In this document: positions 34,416 through 43,208 of the stretch, piece by piece | How positions within the stretch are numbered: the first letter of the stretch is position 1 | Layout of the letters: each line of letters begins with the position of its first letter | Assembly (NCBI GenBank): GCA_018714895.1 | Contig: DVMQ01000013.1 | Location: forward strand, 1 to 49,262 | Source: Coprovicinus avistercoris | Lineage (GTDB): Bacteria; Actinomycetota; Coriobacteriia; Coriobacteriales; Atopobiaceae | Reading direction: 5' to 3' | Length of the DNA: 49,262 nt | Translations under genes and position numbers: made by a program | Notes under the pieces: generated by a model | Seen by the model: only the letters and a program-made list of their open reading frames with translations | What the model was told of the DNA's origin: nothing | Databases searched by the model: none

Positions 34416-35546
34416 GTGTATATAACCGATTCTGATCAGTTGCAGACATTTATCGAAAAGGCAGCCTCTGCTCGTGTGGTTGCAATTGATACTGAATTTT
34501 TGCGTGAACGCACCTATCATCCCAAGCTCTGCCTTATACAAGTGGGCTATGAGGGAGGTTGTGCGGCAATTGATCCTTTGGCTCTTGAAGACCTTTCTTG
34601 TCTGGTGGATTTGCTTGTCAACCCAGATGTCACAAAGGTCTTTCATGCTTGTTCGCAGGATCTGGAAGTTATCGATCATGCGCTGGGTTGCCATGTCCAT
34701 CCTGTTTTTGACACACAGCTTGCAGCTGCATTTTTAGGACACCGCATGCAGATGGGCTATGGAGCGCTGGTGGAGGCGTATACTGGCGTGCATCTACCAA
34801 AAGCTGCCTCTCTGACCGACTGGTCGCATCGACCTCTTGATGAAGAACAGCTTGAATATGCAGAAGATGACGTTCGTTATTTACCTAGCATTTATCAGCA
34901 GATGACCGATGAACTCGTTCGTCTCAATCGCCTGGGTTGGGTGTTACCTGAGATGGAGGATCTGGCAGATCCTGCTCGTTATCGTCATGATCCACGCAAG
35001 GCATACCTCAAGCTCAAACGATCTGGATCACTGACTCGTCGCCAGCTGTCGGTTGCTCGAGAAGTCTGTGCTTGGCGTGATCTATGTGCAGAAAATCGTG
35101 ATATTCCGCGTAAATGGGTGTTGTCTGACGAAGTTATTGTTGAAATCTGCAAACTTTCGCCAGTGTCTGTTGATCGTCTTCTCAAAATTCGAGGAATGGA
35201 TCATCTCTCAGAGCGTGATGCCCAAACTGTCGTGGAAGCCGTGCGTCGAGGTCGCGCCTGTCCTATTGAAAAAACGCCGCGACAGGAAAGGCGTCCGCGT
35301 CCTTCAGCGGATCTTGAAAGCGTAATGGATCTCATGTATGCACTGGTGCGGCTTGTCTCAGAGCGTTCTGGAGTTGCAACACAGCTTATTGCAACGCGGG
35401 ATGATCTTCATGAGTTTGCGCTTGACTCTACTTCATCTCGGCTTTCACAATCCTGGCGCTCTGAGCTGGTGGGTGACTTGTTGAAGCGTTTGCTTGACGG
35501 CCAGGTAGGCCTGACTGTTAAAGAAGGACGCGTGGAGATACTTTAG
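34416..35546 (+). CDS. rnd: Ribonuclease D
   Basis: A 376-residue 3'-5' exoribonuclease of the DEDDy type. Exo I is VVAIDTEFLRERTY (Asp, Glu), Exo II is FHACSQDLEVI, and Exo III is EYAEDDVRYL with Tyr and Asp. An HRDC domain follows (REVCAWRDLCAENRDIPRKWVLSDEVIVEI, shown by its ends), and a second, weaker HRDC-like region lies at the C-terminus. It trims the 3' ends of tRNA and other stable RNA. The start is GTG 34416 with AAGGAC six bases before it. It is transcribed away from the lipid kinase gene. Confidence 0.93.
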   Translation: MYITDSDQLQTFIEKAASARVVAIDTEFLRERTYHPKLCLIQVGYEGGCAAIDPLALEDLSCLVDLLVNPDVTKVFHACSQDLEVIDHALGCHVHPVFDTQLAAAFLGHRMQMGYGALVEAYTGVHLPKAASLTDWSHRPLDEEQLEYAEDDVRYLPSIYQQMTDELVRLNRLGWVLPEMEDLADPARYRHDPRKAYLKLKRSGSLTRRQLSVAREVCAWRDLCAENRDIPRKWVLSDEVIVEICKLSPVSVDRLLKIRGMDHLSERDAQTVVEAVRRGRACPIEKTPRQERRPRPSADLESVMDLMYALVRLVSERSGVATQLIATRDDLHEFALDSTSSRLSQSWRSELVGDLLKRLLDGQVGLTVKEGRVEIL

Positions 35547-35650
35547 CCACCAGATTGTGTTGTCACAATGCTGCCTGTTGGGTATAAAAGTGCCAACCAA
35601 GCCTGTCACTCTCCAACGGCAAAACAGGCATGGTGAGGAGGAGATTTGTA

Positions 35651-36349
35651 ATGTTTTATGGGTATCCATATGGTGGATTTAACACCGGTTATCTACTGCT
35701 TATCATCATCTGCACAGCTATTGGATTAGGTGCTCAGGCCTATATCAAAAGGACGTATGCTCGTTGGTCTAAGGTCCCCGCGCAGATGGGGGAGACGGGC
35801 GCACAGGTAGCAACCGATATGTTGCATGCACAAGGGGTAACTAATGTTGGCGTGGTGCCTGTGGCTGGAGAACTTACCGATCACTATGATCCTCGCGACA
35901 ACAACTTGCATCTCTCACGTGAAAACCTCACGGGTGGCTCCGTGGCATCGGTGGCGGTTGCCTGTCATGAGGCTGGCCATGCTCTACAACGAGCTACAGG
36001 GTATGTGCCTATGCGTATGCGCAGCGCTCTTGTTCCTGTTGTTAATGCGGCATCCAGCATGTGGATTCTCGTTTTCTTTGCGGGAATTATTCTTAATGTT
36101 GCTGGTCTCACTACATTTGCAATTATTTTGTACGCCTGCACAGTCCTTTTCCAGCTGGTAACCCTGCCGGTGGAAATCGATGCATCCAGACGTGCCGTAG
36201 CCTACATTTCTAATAGATGCGGCTTTGATAGAACTGCTGAGGAAGGTGCTCGTAGCGTTTTGATTGCTGCCGCACTTACGTATGTTGCCGCTGCACTTGT
36301 TTCTGTCTTGCAGTTGCTCTATCTGCTTTCACGGAGTAGGAATGACTAA
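35651..36349 (+). CDS. Membrane zinc metallopeptidase, YugP family
   Basis: A 232-residue protein with a membrane helix at about 14-31, the zinc motif HEAGH at 106-110 (VACHEAGHALQRATGY), and further hydrophobic segments at about 129-165 and 205-225. The Tyr- and Gly-rich N-terminus (MFYGYPYGGFNTGY) and ALVPVVNAASSMW are typical of YugP. GAGGAGGAG lies before ATG 35651, which is better than an in-frame start at 35630. Its last eight bases overlap xseA. The peptide or protein substrate of this family is not known. Confidence 0.9.
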   Translation: MFYGYPYGGFNTGYLLLIIICTAIGLGAQAYIKRTYARWSKVPAQMGETGAQVATDMLHAQGVTNVGVVPVAGELTDHYDPRDNNLHLSRENLTGGSVASVAVACHEAGHALQRATGYVPMRMRSALVPVVNAASSMWILVFFAGIILNVAGLTTFAIILYACTVLFQLVTLPVEIDASRRAVAYISNRCGFDRTAEEGARSVLIAAALTYVAAALVSVLQLLYLLSRSRND

Positions 36350-37706
36350 TACTTCACCACTAAGTGTCAGCGAAGCGGTGCGTTTTGCCGCCGGTGCCGT
36401 CAGCTCTCTGCCAACAATGGTGGTTACAGGAGAGGTGAGTGGCTTCCGCGGCCCAAATGCACGTTCTGGTCATTGCTATTTTCAAATTAAAGATGATGCT
36501 GCGGCAATGGACTGTATTGTATGGCGTGGCATATATGCTGCTTCGGGTGTTCAGTTGCGCGATGGTTTGATGGTCCAACTTACTGGCTCATTCGATATCT
36601 ATGAACGCACGGGGCGGTTGAGTTTTAAAGCAAAGGCACTTGCTGCTGCAGGCGAAGGTATTTTGCGCCAAAAGGTTGCTGAGTTAGCACGACGCTTGGA
36701 ACGCGAAGGCTTAATGGATCCCGCTCACAAGCGTCCAATTCCACGCTTTTGCACACGAGTTGCGGTTGTAACATCGCTCTCTGGTGAGGTTATAGACGAT
36801 GTTCGTCGCACCTTAGCAAGAAGAAACCCGCTGGTAGAGCTTGACGAGGTTGGTTGTGCGGTTCAAGGTGATGGCGCTGTGCAAACTATTTTGCGCGCTC
36901 TTTCAGTTGCTGCTGCTTCTCAGCCTGATTGTATTTTGTTGGTGCGTGGTGGTGGCTCATTTGAGGATCTTATGACCTTCAATGATGAGACACTTGCACG
37001 CGCTGTTGCAGCATGTCCTGTACCGGTAGTTACTGGAATTGGGCACGAACCTGATACTTCAATTTGTGACATGGTTGCCGATAGGCGTTGCTCAACTCCT
37101 ACGGCAGCAGCAGAAAGTGTTGCCCCTGCAATCGACGAGATAGTCACACAAACAAATGAGCGACAAGAGCGTTTGGCGCGAGCGTTTTTTGCAAGGCTTG
37201 AAAGAGAGAATCGAGCGTTTTCGGATCTTTCGCACCGTTTGGGCTTAGCTGCCAAGCGTCGCATTGAATCTGAACGCGCTGCACTTAATGCGTTGGCGCA
37301 ACGCCGATGCCTTTCTAATCCGGCAAGTATTGTAGAGACGCAAGAGCAATCATTACTCCTTACTGAGCAGCGTCTTATGGATGCTTTGCCGCGGCAGGTT
37401 GAACGTATTTCTGAACGTGTAGAACGTCTTGCGGGAAGACTCTGCACCTCTTCGACATATGTTGTACAACCACATCGCAATACGATTGAGCGCGATGCAA
37501 GAACCCTTTTAGCGCTTTCGCCACTTGCGGTACTTCAGCGTGGATATGCCATTGTTCGTGATGAGGCTGGTCATGTCATATCTGATACTGAGCAGGTGAA
37601 GATAGGAGATAACCTGTCGGTCATGCTTGGATCTGGTTCAGTTGAGACATGTGTAACTGATGTTGCTCATACCAATATGCATAAGGGAAGGAGAGGTAAT
37701 GGCTGA
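36342..37706 (+). CDS. xseA: Exodeoxyribonuclease VII large subunit
   Basis: A 454-residue subunit of the enzyme that degrades single-stranded DNA to short acid-soluble pieces. The N-terminal OB fold is visible (SLPTMVVTGEVSGFRGPNARSG... and AMDCIVWRG), then the catalytic domain with VVTSLSGEVIDDVRRTLARRNP, LVRGGGSFEDLMTFNDE, and TGIGHEPDTSICDMVADRRCSTPTAAAE (shown by its parts). A long Glu/Arg-rich coiled coil follows. ATG 36342 is chosen because it gives the family's start and has GGAGTAGG before it. It overlaps the YugP gene by eight bases and xseB by eight bases. Confidence 0.95.
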   Translation: MTNTSPLSVSEAVRFAAGAVSSLPTMVVTGEVSGFRGPNARSGHCYFQIKDDAAAMDCIVWRGIYAASGVQLRDGLMVQLTGSFDIYERTGRLSFKAKALAAAGEGILRQKVAELARRLEREGLMDPAHKRPIPRFCTRVAVVTSLSGEVIDDVRRTLARRNPLVELDEVGCAVQGDGAVQTILRALSVAAASQPDCILLVRGGGSFEDLMTFNDETLARAVAACPVPVVTGIGHEPDTSICDMVADRRCSTPTAAAESVAPAIDEIVTQTNERQERLARAFFARLERENRAFSDLSHRLGLAAKRRIESERAALNALAQRRCLSNPASIVETQEQSLLLTEQRLMDALPRQVERISERVERLAGRLCTSSTYVVQPHRNTIERDARTLLALSPLAVLQRGYAIVRDEAGHVISDTEQVKIGDNLSVMLGSGSVETCVTDVAHTNMHKGRRGNG

Positions 37707-37968
37707 AAACGCCGAGCCTAGACCTGTTGAAGAGCTCACATTTAAAGAAGCTTCTGTCGAGCTTGAGCAGATTGTTCGTTCTCTGGAAGCGGGCGATCTG
37801 GAACTTGAGGATGCTCTTTCTCGATATACCCGTGGGGTGGAACTGCTTCGAGACTTACGAGAGCGCCTTGCCTCTGCAGAACAAAAAGTACAAGTTCTTC
37901 TTGATGCTACGCAAGCTGAAGCGCCCGATACGACCGCTGCGCCTTCAACAGCTTTTGTTGATGAGTAG
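37699..37968 (+). CDS. xseB: Exodeoxyribonuclease VII small subunit
   Basis: An 89-residue acidic helical protein with the family core LTFKEASVELEQIVRSLEAG and LELEDALSRYTRGVELL. Several copies wrap the coiled coil of XseA and are needed for activity. The ATG at 37699 overlaps the xseA stop region (ATGGCTGA) and has GGAGAGG in front, so the two subunits are translationally coupled. The last 20 residues are a Pro/Thr/Ala-rich tail that is not conserved. Confidence 0.94.
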   Translation: MAENAEPRPVEELTFKEASVELEQIVRSLEAGDLELEDALSRYTRGVELLRDLRERLASAEQKVQVLLDATQAEAPDTTAAPSTAFVDE

Positions 37969-38010
37969 GTGCGTGAGACCATGCCTCGGATGAGGCAGGA
38001 AGGAGATAGT

Positions 38011-38349
38011 ATGTCTGATTGTATTTTCTGCAAACTTGCCTCAGGAGAAATTCCTACCGATATGGTCTGTGAAAATGAGCTTGCTGCGGCCTTTAGGGAT
38101 GCTAATCCGCAGGCTCCAGTGCATGTTTTGGTTGTTCCAAAAGCACATCATGACAACATTTTGGACAATGTAGATGCTCAAACGCTCGCCGCAATGACAG
38201 AGCTTGTTGGTGAGGTTGCTCGCCGCGAAGGCATTGATAAAACTGGTTTTCGCGTCATTATGAATACCGGCGCTGACGCAGGCCAAACAGTGATGCATCT
38301 CCATATGCATGTCCTCGGCGGTACCGAGATGGGCGAGGGACTGTTATAA
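38011..38349 (+). CDS. HIT-family nucleotide-binding protein
   Basis: A 112-residue histidine triad protein. It begins CIFCKLASGEIPTDMV, has VPKAHHDNI in the middle, and ends with the catalytic triad HLHMHVLGG. Such proteins hydrolyse adenosine phosphoramidates or AMP-lysine conjugates made by aminoacyl-tRNA synthetases. AGGAAGGAG precedes the ATG. It may be the last gene of the yugP-xseAB group, 42 bases after xseB. Confidence 0.93.
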   Translation: MSDCIFCKLASGEIPTDMVCENELAAAFRDANPQAPVHVLVVPKAHHDNILDNVDAQTLAAMTELVGEVARREGIDKTGFRVIMNTGADAGQTVMHLHMHVLGGTEMGEGLL

Positions 38350-38443
38350 AACTCTTTGTTTAGGTCTCCACAAAGACCCGTGAGGTCGTATTATTTCCAA
38401 GGGCAGATGTGCCCAGAGACTATATCAATTTGGAAGGAGTCCC

Positions 38444-39613
38444 ATGAACGTCCTTGTTATCAATGCTGGTAGCTCAAGCCTGAAATATCAGTTGCTTGAT
38501 GTGGATACTAAAGAGGTCTACGCCAAAGGCAACTGTGAGCGTATTGGCATTGAGGGGTCTTTCATTGGTCATGAGGAGCTTGGTGGAGAGAAGCAGAAGC
38601 TCGAGGTTGCCCTACCTGACCATAAGACGGCTATTACCTATGTTTTTGATATTTTGAAAGACATAAATAAGCCCATAGGAGGTATTGGCCACCGAGTTGT
38701 TCAGGGTGGTTGGTATTTCCCCGAGTCTGCGGTTGTTACCGATGAGACACTTGCATGGGTTCGTGAAGTTGCGCCGCTGGCCCCACTTCACAATTATGCA
38801 GAGGCAGATGTTATCGAGATTTGCCGTGAAATGTTCCCTGAGATCGGCAATGTAATTGTTCCGGACACCGCTTTCCACTACAACATGCCTGAGCGTGCTT
38901 GGCGCTATGCTCTTCCTCGCGATGTGGTTGATACCTACCACATTCGTAAATACGGCGCTCACGGCACGTCTCATCGCTTCATTTGGCGTACCGTTCATGA
39001 GCTTATGGGCGACAAAACTCACAAGCTTGTAAGCTGCCACTTGGGCTCCGGCGCAAGCCTTTGCGCAATTGAAGATGGCAAGTGCATGGATACCACCATG
39101 GGTCTTACTCCGCTCGATGGTCTTATCATGGGTACTCGCTGCGGCACACTTGATCCAGCAACAGTGTTCTATCTCAATCGTGTTGGGGGCTATTCTATCG
39201 ATGATATCGACACGATGATGAATAAGCAGTCTGGTCTGCTTGCTGTGTCCGCCGTTTCTTCTGATTCGCGTGATATTGAAGAAGGAGCTCACAACGGGGA
39301 TACAAACTGCCAGATGGCGCTCGACATGTTCTATTACCGCACAGCTCAACTCTTTGCAGAGATGGCATCTTCTATGGAGGGTGTCGACACCATGGCCTTT
39401 ACAGCTGGTATTGGCGAAAACTCTCCTGAGATGCGTGCTGGTGTCGCAGATCGTCTCGCCTGGATGGGTGTCAAGATTGACCCTGCAAAGAACGAGATCC
39501 GTTCTGACGAGCCGCGTGTGATTTCTACGCCTGATTCTTCAATTACTGTGATGGTAGTACCTACAAATGAGGAATACATGATTGCTTTGGATGTTGTCGA
39601 CCTGCTCGGCTAA
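38444..39613 (+). CDS. ackA: Acetate kinase
   Basis: A 389-residue enzyme making ATP and acetate from acetyl phosphate and ADP. The signatures NVLVINAGSSSLKYQLL at the start, GIGHRVVQGG, the catalytic-site Arg/His segment YGAHGTSHRF, and HLGSGASLCAIEDGKCMDTTMG (two parts) are all present. GGAAGGAG precedes the ATG. No phosphotransacetylase gene lies next to it. The leader (38350-38443) has two small hairpins, GGTCT/AGACC at 38363-38378 and GGGCA/TGCCC at 38401-38414, whose meaning is unclear. It serves substrate-level phosphorylation in fermentation. Confidence 0.96.
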   Translation: MNVLVINAGSSSLKYQLLDVDTKEVYAKGNCERIGIEGSFIGHEELGGEKQKLEVALPDHKTAITYVFDILKDINKPIGGIGHRVVQGGWYFPESAVVTDETLAWVREVAPLAPLHNYAEADVIEICREMFPEIGNVIVPDTAFHYNMPERAWRYALPRDVVDTYHIRKYGAHGTSHRFIWRTVHELMGDKTHKLVSCHLGSGASLCAIEDGKCMDTTMGLTPLDGLIMGTRCGTLDPATVFYLNRVGGYSIDDIDTMMNKQSGLLAVSAVSSDSRDIEEGAHNGDTNCQMALDMFYYRTAQLFAEMASSMEGVDTMAFTAGIGENSPEMRAGVADRLAWMGVKIDPAKNEIRSDEPRVISTPDSSITVMVVPTNEEYMIALDVVDLLG

Positions 39614-39635
39614 GTAGGCAAGGCATAGAATGAGT

Positions 39636-39672
39636 GATAAGGGCGGCAACCGTCTTGGTTGTCGCCCTTATC
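39636..39672 (+). terminator. Terminator after ackA
   Basis: GATAAGGGCGGCAACC at 39636-39651 pairs with GGTTGTCGCCCTTATC at 39657-39672, sixteen pairs with one G-U and a five-base loop. The T tract afterwards is poor, but the stem strength and its place 23 bases after the stop favour a terminator. Confidence 0.7.
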
Positions 39673-39704
39673 TGTAGGTCCTCGCAGCTTCAAAGGAGAA
39701 AGCT

Positions 39705-40340
39705 ATGCGCTATACAGCCGTTATCTTTGATATCGATGGAACACTGGTTGATTCTACGCAAGCTATTCATGATGCCTTGCAGATGGTTGCCGTAGATATA
39801 CGAGGTTACCGTCTTACGCCTCAGGAAATGGAACTGGGGCTCTCCTTGCCAGCCCCACAGGCGTTAGCAGCGGTTGGCCTTCCAAGTAATGAGGAAACAG
39901 TTGACCTGTGGCTTGATCATGAATATGAGCTTTGGGGCGATGAGGTTGGCCCCTTTGAGGGGGTAGAAGAGCTGCTTGATGTGCTTGCTCAATACAGGGT
40001 TGTTATGGGTGCTGTGACTTCTGAAACAAGCGATGAAATGAACCGTGGTTTTGCTCGGTTTGCTATAAAACAGCACATGCGTGAAATTATTACAGCAGAT
40101 GATACTGAACGACATAAGCCAGATCCCGACCCCTTACTTGCCTGTCTTGATAAATTGCATATCGCACCTAATCAGGCGCTCTACGTAGGGGATTCTGTTG
40201 CAGATGGTTTATGTGCCAAGGCTGCTGGCGCAGATTTTGCTCTTGCCTGTTGGCGGCAAGACCCTGTTACAGAGCAGGTGCCTTGCCGCGTGCGACTTTC
40301 TTCTCCGCTGGAACTCTTGCAGCTCCTTAACGATGCGTAA
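39705..40340 (+). CDS. HAD-family phosphatase (phosphoglycolate-phosphatase-like)
   Basis: A 211-residue HAD hydrolase with the full motif set: IFDIDGTLVDST (nucleophile Asp and acid Asp), VMGAVTSETSDE (motif II at T/S), and HKPDPDPLLACL (motif III Lys) with YVGDSVADGLCAKAAG (motif IV). The helical cap fits the Gph/beta-phosphoglucomutase subgroup. AAAGGAG precedes the ATG. The substrate is a small phospho-compound that cannot be told from sequence; it sits just after the ackA terminator and likely has its own promoter. Confidence 0.9.
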   Translation: MRYTAVIFDIDGTLVDSTQAIHDALQMVAVDIRGYRLTPQEMELGLSLPAPQALAAVGLPSNEETVDLWLDHEYELWGDEVGPFEGVEELLDVLAQYRVVMGAVTSETSDEMNRGFARFAIKQHMREIITADDTERHKPDPDPLLACLDKLHIAPNQALYVGDSVADGLCAKAAGADFALACWRQDPVTEQVPCRVRLSSPLELLQLLNDA

Positions 40341-40365
40341 AACAGTGGGGTCAAGCAAGAAATAG

Positions 40366-41247
40366 TTAAAGCAGCTCGATAGTGAAGGCGTGACGCGCGG
40401 TGGCTCCTGGTGCGAGAAGTTCCATGCCACGTTTATGTTCAAACATATCGTCTTCGTCGAGAGCAGTTGCACAGCCCATCCATGGTTCAATTGCAACAAA
40501 GGGAGCATCGTGCATCTCTGACCAAACACCTAAATAGTTGAAACCTTTGAATGAAACACGCACACCATGAGAGGTCTTTTTGCTTTGAAGTGTTACCACG
40601 TTATCAGGTATGTCCTGAAATACGATGGTGTCATGCTCACGGAATGGATCATGAGTTAATGAGAAGCTATCAGCATTCTTGAGGACTTCCCAGGTGTGCT
40701 CGAAATCTAAGAGTCCGCTTTCATGATCAAGTGAAGGGGATGCACAGGACCACGCACGGGCAAACTTCAGTTCATAATCTTCAAAGGTTTCTTCTTCACC
40801 GAGTGGAGCATTAAAGGCCGGATGAGCACCCACTGTGTAAGGCAACTCAACGGTGCCCGTATTTTCTACTTCATAGCGCTGTTCAAGCATGGTTGGACCG
40901 ACGAGGCTATAGCTCATGCGCAGGACAAAATCGTAGGGAAATTGCTTGCGTGTCTCGTCTGTAGAACGAAGCTCATATTGAGCTGATGTTTCATCAGAAG
41001 AGAGAAGGGTGTGCTCAAAACGACGAGCCAAGCCATGACGGCCCAGCTTTACTTCGCCAGCAGCAGAATGTGCCTGGTCATTACGAAGTGTTCCGACAAT
41101 AGGAAACAAAATAGGCGCCTGACCAGACCACCATTGTGGATTGCCCTGCCATAAATACTCTTTATTGTGAGCGCTCAGGCTCGTGAGCTGTGCTCCAAAC
41201 GAGTCAATAGAAGCAGAGATAGTCCCATTGCTAATGTGAGTAATCAT
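40366..41247 (-). CDS. Aldose 1-epimerase family protein
   Basis: A 293-residue beta-sandwich sugar epimerase-like protein. MITHISNGTISASIDSFGAQL begins the fold, and ILFPIVGTLRND, the catalytic His in GAHPAFNAPL, and AIEPWMGC are recognisable. It is nearer the GalM-like proteins of unassigned sugar specificity than canonical GalM. The frame extends to 41391, but ATG 41247 has GGAGGAAG in front and gives the standard start, and the longer form would overlap the start of the divergent flavoprotein gene. The catalytic Glu is probably in the C-terminal EPWMG segment. Confidence 0.88.
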   Translation of the reverse strand: MITHISNGTISASIDSFGAQLTSLSAHNKEYLWQGNPQWWSGQAPILFPIVGTLRNDQAHSAAGEVKLGRHGLARRFEHTLLSSDETSAQYELRSTDETRKQFPYDFVLRMSYSLVGPTMLEQRYEVENTGTVELPYTVGAHPAFNAPLGEEETFEDYELKFARAWSCASPSLDHESGLLDFEHTWEVLKNADSFSLTHDPFREHDTIVFQDIPDNVVTLQSKKTSHGVRVSFKGFNYLGVWSEMHDAPFVAIEPWMGCATALDEDDMFEHKRGMELLAPGATARHAFTIELL

Positions 41248-41384
41248 ATATTGCTTCCTCCGCATACAACCGCTGCTCTTATACTGCACCACGTTTACAG
41301 ACAAACGCTTCATTCGAGCCTTCATCTGAAATAGACTCTCTTCAATGTGCCTGTAGGAGGACACATAAAAAGGAGAGGATCTTA

Positions 41385-43208
41385 ATGGCAAGACTACACG
41401 TAATGGAGCGTAGCGATGCCCAGGTGGTCATGGATGATCTCCATAAGGCCATTGAACGGCGCTTAGCTGTAAGTTCCTTAGCTCCATGTCCGGTTGAATT
41501 TACGATGGCCTTTGTGCAGATGTGTGCAACTCAAAGCTGTGGCAAGTGCACACCGTGCCGCATCGGTCTTACCGTACTCAAAGAGCTTATGGAAAGCGTA
41601 CTGGATGGTACCGCGAATGACTATACCCTCGATCTTATCGAGCGAACTGCGCGTACTATTTATCTTTCCAGTGACTGTGCTATTGGTTATGAAGCAGGAG
41701 AAATGGCGCTTCATGCTATCAAGGGCTTCCGTGATGACTTTGTCTATCACATTAAGCACCATGCATGTGGCTTTGAGCAAAGCCAGCTTGTACCTTGTGT
41801 TTCAGGCTGTCCTGCTGGCGTGGATATCCCTGGCTATATTTCGCTCGTAGAGGCCGGTCGCAATACTGATGCAGTGCGCCTTATCCGCAAAGACAATCCA
41901 TTGCCGCTGGTCTGCGGGTATGTGTGTGAGCATCCGTGTGAGATGCACTGCCGCCGTGGCATGGTGGATGACCCGATGAATATTCGAGGGCTTAAGCGTT
42001 GGGCCGTCGATCATATGGAATCCAACTATCGTCCCCACAAAGCAGAGCCCACGCATAAGCGTATAGCAGTTGTTGGCGGTGGTCCGGCCGGTCTTTCATG
42101 TGCCTACTATCTGGCTATTATGGGTCATGAAGTTACTATTCTCGAAGCTCGCCATAAGCTGGGCGGTATGTTGCGCTACGGTATCCCAAGCTATCGTTTG
42201 CCTCGTGAACGGCTTGATTCTGAGATCCAGTGGATTTTAGATTGTGGCATCGAAGCGCACTGTGATGTCCGTGTTACTGATTTAGAGAAACTTCGCTCGG
42301 AATACGATGCTGTTTATCTTGCTATTGGTGCTCATGCTGATAGGAAGCTCGGCATGGAAGGAGAGGACGCTGTTGGCGTTCTGTCTGCTGTGGAGATGCT
42401 TCGCACCATTGGTGACGGAATCATTCCAGACTTTAGTCATGAGCGTGTTTGTGTTGTCGGCGGCGGCAATGTTGCTATGGATGTGGCTCGTTCCGCAGTT
42501 CGCTGTGGTGCTCAAAAGGTCACTATTGTGTATCGTCGTCGTGTAGCCGATATGACCGCGCAGGATGAAGAAATTGCAGGTGCAGAAGCAGAGGGATGTG
42601 AATTGCTTGAGCTTCATGCACCGCTCGCTATCGAAGCACCTGATGGCTATGTAACCGGTCTTCGTGTACAGCCTCAGATAATCGGTGGTCCTCGTGGTGG
42701 GCGTCCAGCTCCTCGTGCTGCGGATGCACCCGAAGAGGTTATTCCTTGCGACCGCGTAGTTGTTGCTATTGGACAAGCTATTGAGTCTGAAGACTTTGCA
42801 GCTGCCGGTGTGCCCTGCTCTCGTGGCAAGATTGTGGCAGAAGAGGATGGTTCCGTACCTGGTTTTGACGGTCTTTTTGCCGGCGGAGATTGTCAGTCCG
42901 GTCCCGCTACGGTCATTCGTGCGATTAATGCAGGTAAAGTTGCAGCGGCAAATATTGACCACTATCTCGGGTTTGATCACAAGATTGATAAATTGAGCGT
43001 TGAACTTCCACCCGTTCAGTTCAAGGGCAAGCTTGCATGCGCTCGCTGTGAAATGACGACGCGTGAAGCTTCCGATCGTAAGAATGATTGGGAACTGGTC
43101 GAAAACGGTCTTACCAAAGAGGAAGCACTTCAAGAGGCTTCAAGATGCTTGAGGTGTGATCATTTCGGATTTGGCGCATTCCGTGGTGGAAGGATTATGC
43201 AATGGTAA
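41385..43208 (+). CDS. NuoF-type 4Fe-4S domain fused to a GltD-like NAD(P)H flavoprotein
   Basis: A 607-residue iron-sulfur flavoprotein. Residues 40-125 match the 4Fe-4S end domain of NuoF/HydB, with SCGKCTPCR giving C52, C55, C58 and a fourth ligand at C98; the NADH and FMN domain of NuoF is missing. Residues 135-200 are the GltD/DPD-type domain with C138, C142, C177, C181, C185 and C189 for two clusters. FAD binds at GGGPAG (231-236) and NAD(P) at GGGNVAMD (359-366). The C-terminus adds CARC (552-555) and RCLRCD (587-592). The gene overlaps hydA by seven bases, so it is surely the partner of the hydrogenase, moving electrons between NAD(P)H and the H2 enzyme. Whether it also bifurcates with ferredoxin is unknown. 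AAAAGGAGAGG precedes the ATG. Confidence 0.9.
   Translation: MARLHVMERSDAQVVMDDLHKAIERRLAVSSLAPCPVEFTMAFVQMCATQSCGKCTPCRIGLTVLKELMESVLDGTANDYTLDLIERTARTIYLSSDCAIGYEAGEMALHAIKGFRDDFVYHIKHHACGFEQSQLVPCVSGCPAGVDIPGYISLVEAGRNTDAVRLIRKDNPLPLVCGYVCEHPCEMHCRRGMVDDPMNIRGLKRWAVDHMESNYRPHKAEPTHKRIAVVGGGPAGLSCAYYLAIMGHEVTILEARHKLGGMLRYGIPSYRLPRERLDSEIQWILDCGIEAHCDVRVTDLEKLRSEYDAVYLAIGAHADRKLGMEGEDAVGVLSAVEMLRTIGDGIIPDFSHERVCVVGGGNVAMDVARSAVRCGAQKVTIVYRRRVADMTAQDEEIAGAEAEGCELLELHAPLAIEAPDGYVTGLRVQPQIIGGPRGGRPAPRAADAPEEVIPCDRVVVAIGQAIESEDFAAAGVPCSRGKIVAEEDGSVPGFDGLFAGGDCQSGPATVIRAINAGKVAAANIDHYLGFDHKIDKLSVELPPVQFKGKLACARCEMTTREASDRKNDWELVENGLTKEEALQEASRCLRCDHFGFGAFRGGRIMQW

Noticed and set aside
34234..34449. 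72-codon N-terminal extension of the lipid kinase
   Set aside because: It would overlap the RNase D start on the other strand, has no ribosome binding site and no homology; GTG 34233 has a strong one.
38612..39349. Minus-strand frame of 245 codons inside ackA
   Set aside because: Antisense to a secure acetate kinase gene; no motif and no ribosome binding site.
42282..43133. Minus-strand frame of 283 codons inside the GltD-like gene
   Set aside because: Antisense shadow of a gene with clear Fe-S, FAD and NAD(P) motifs; Asn/Thr/Arg-rich product without family features.
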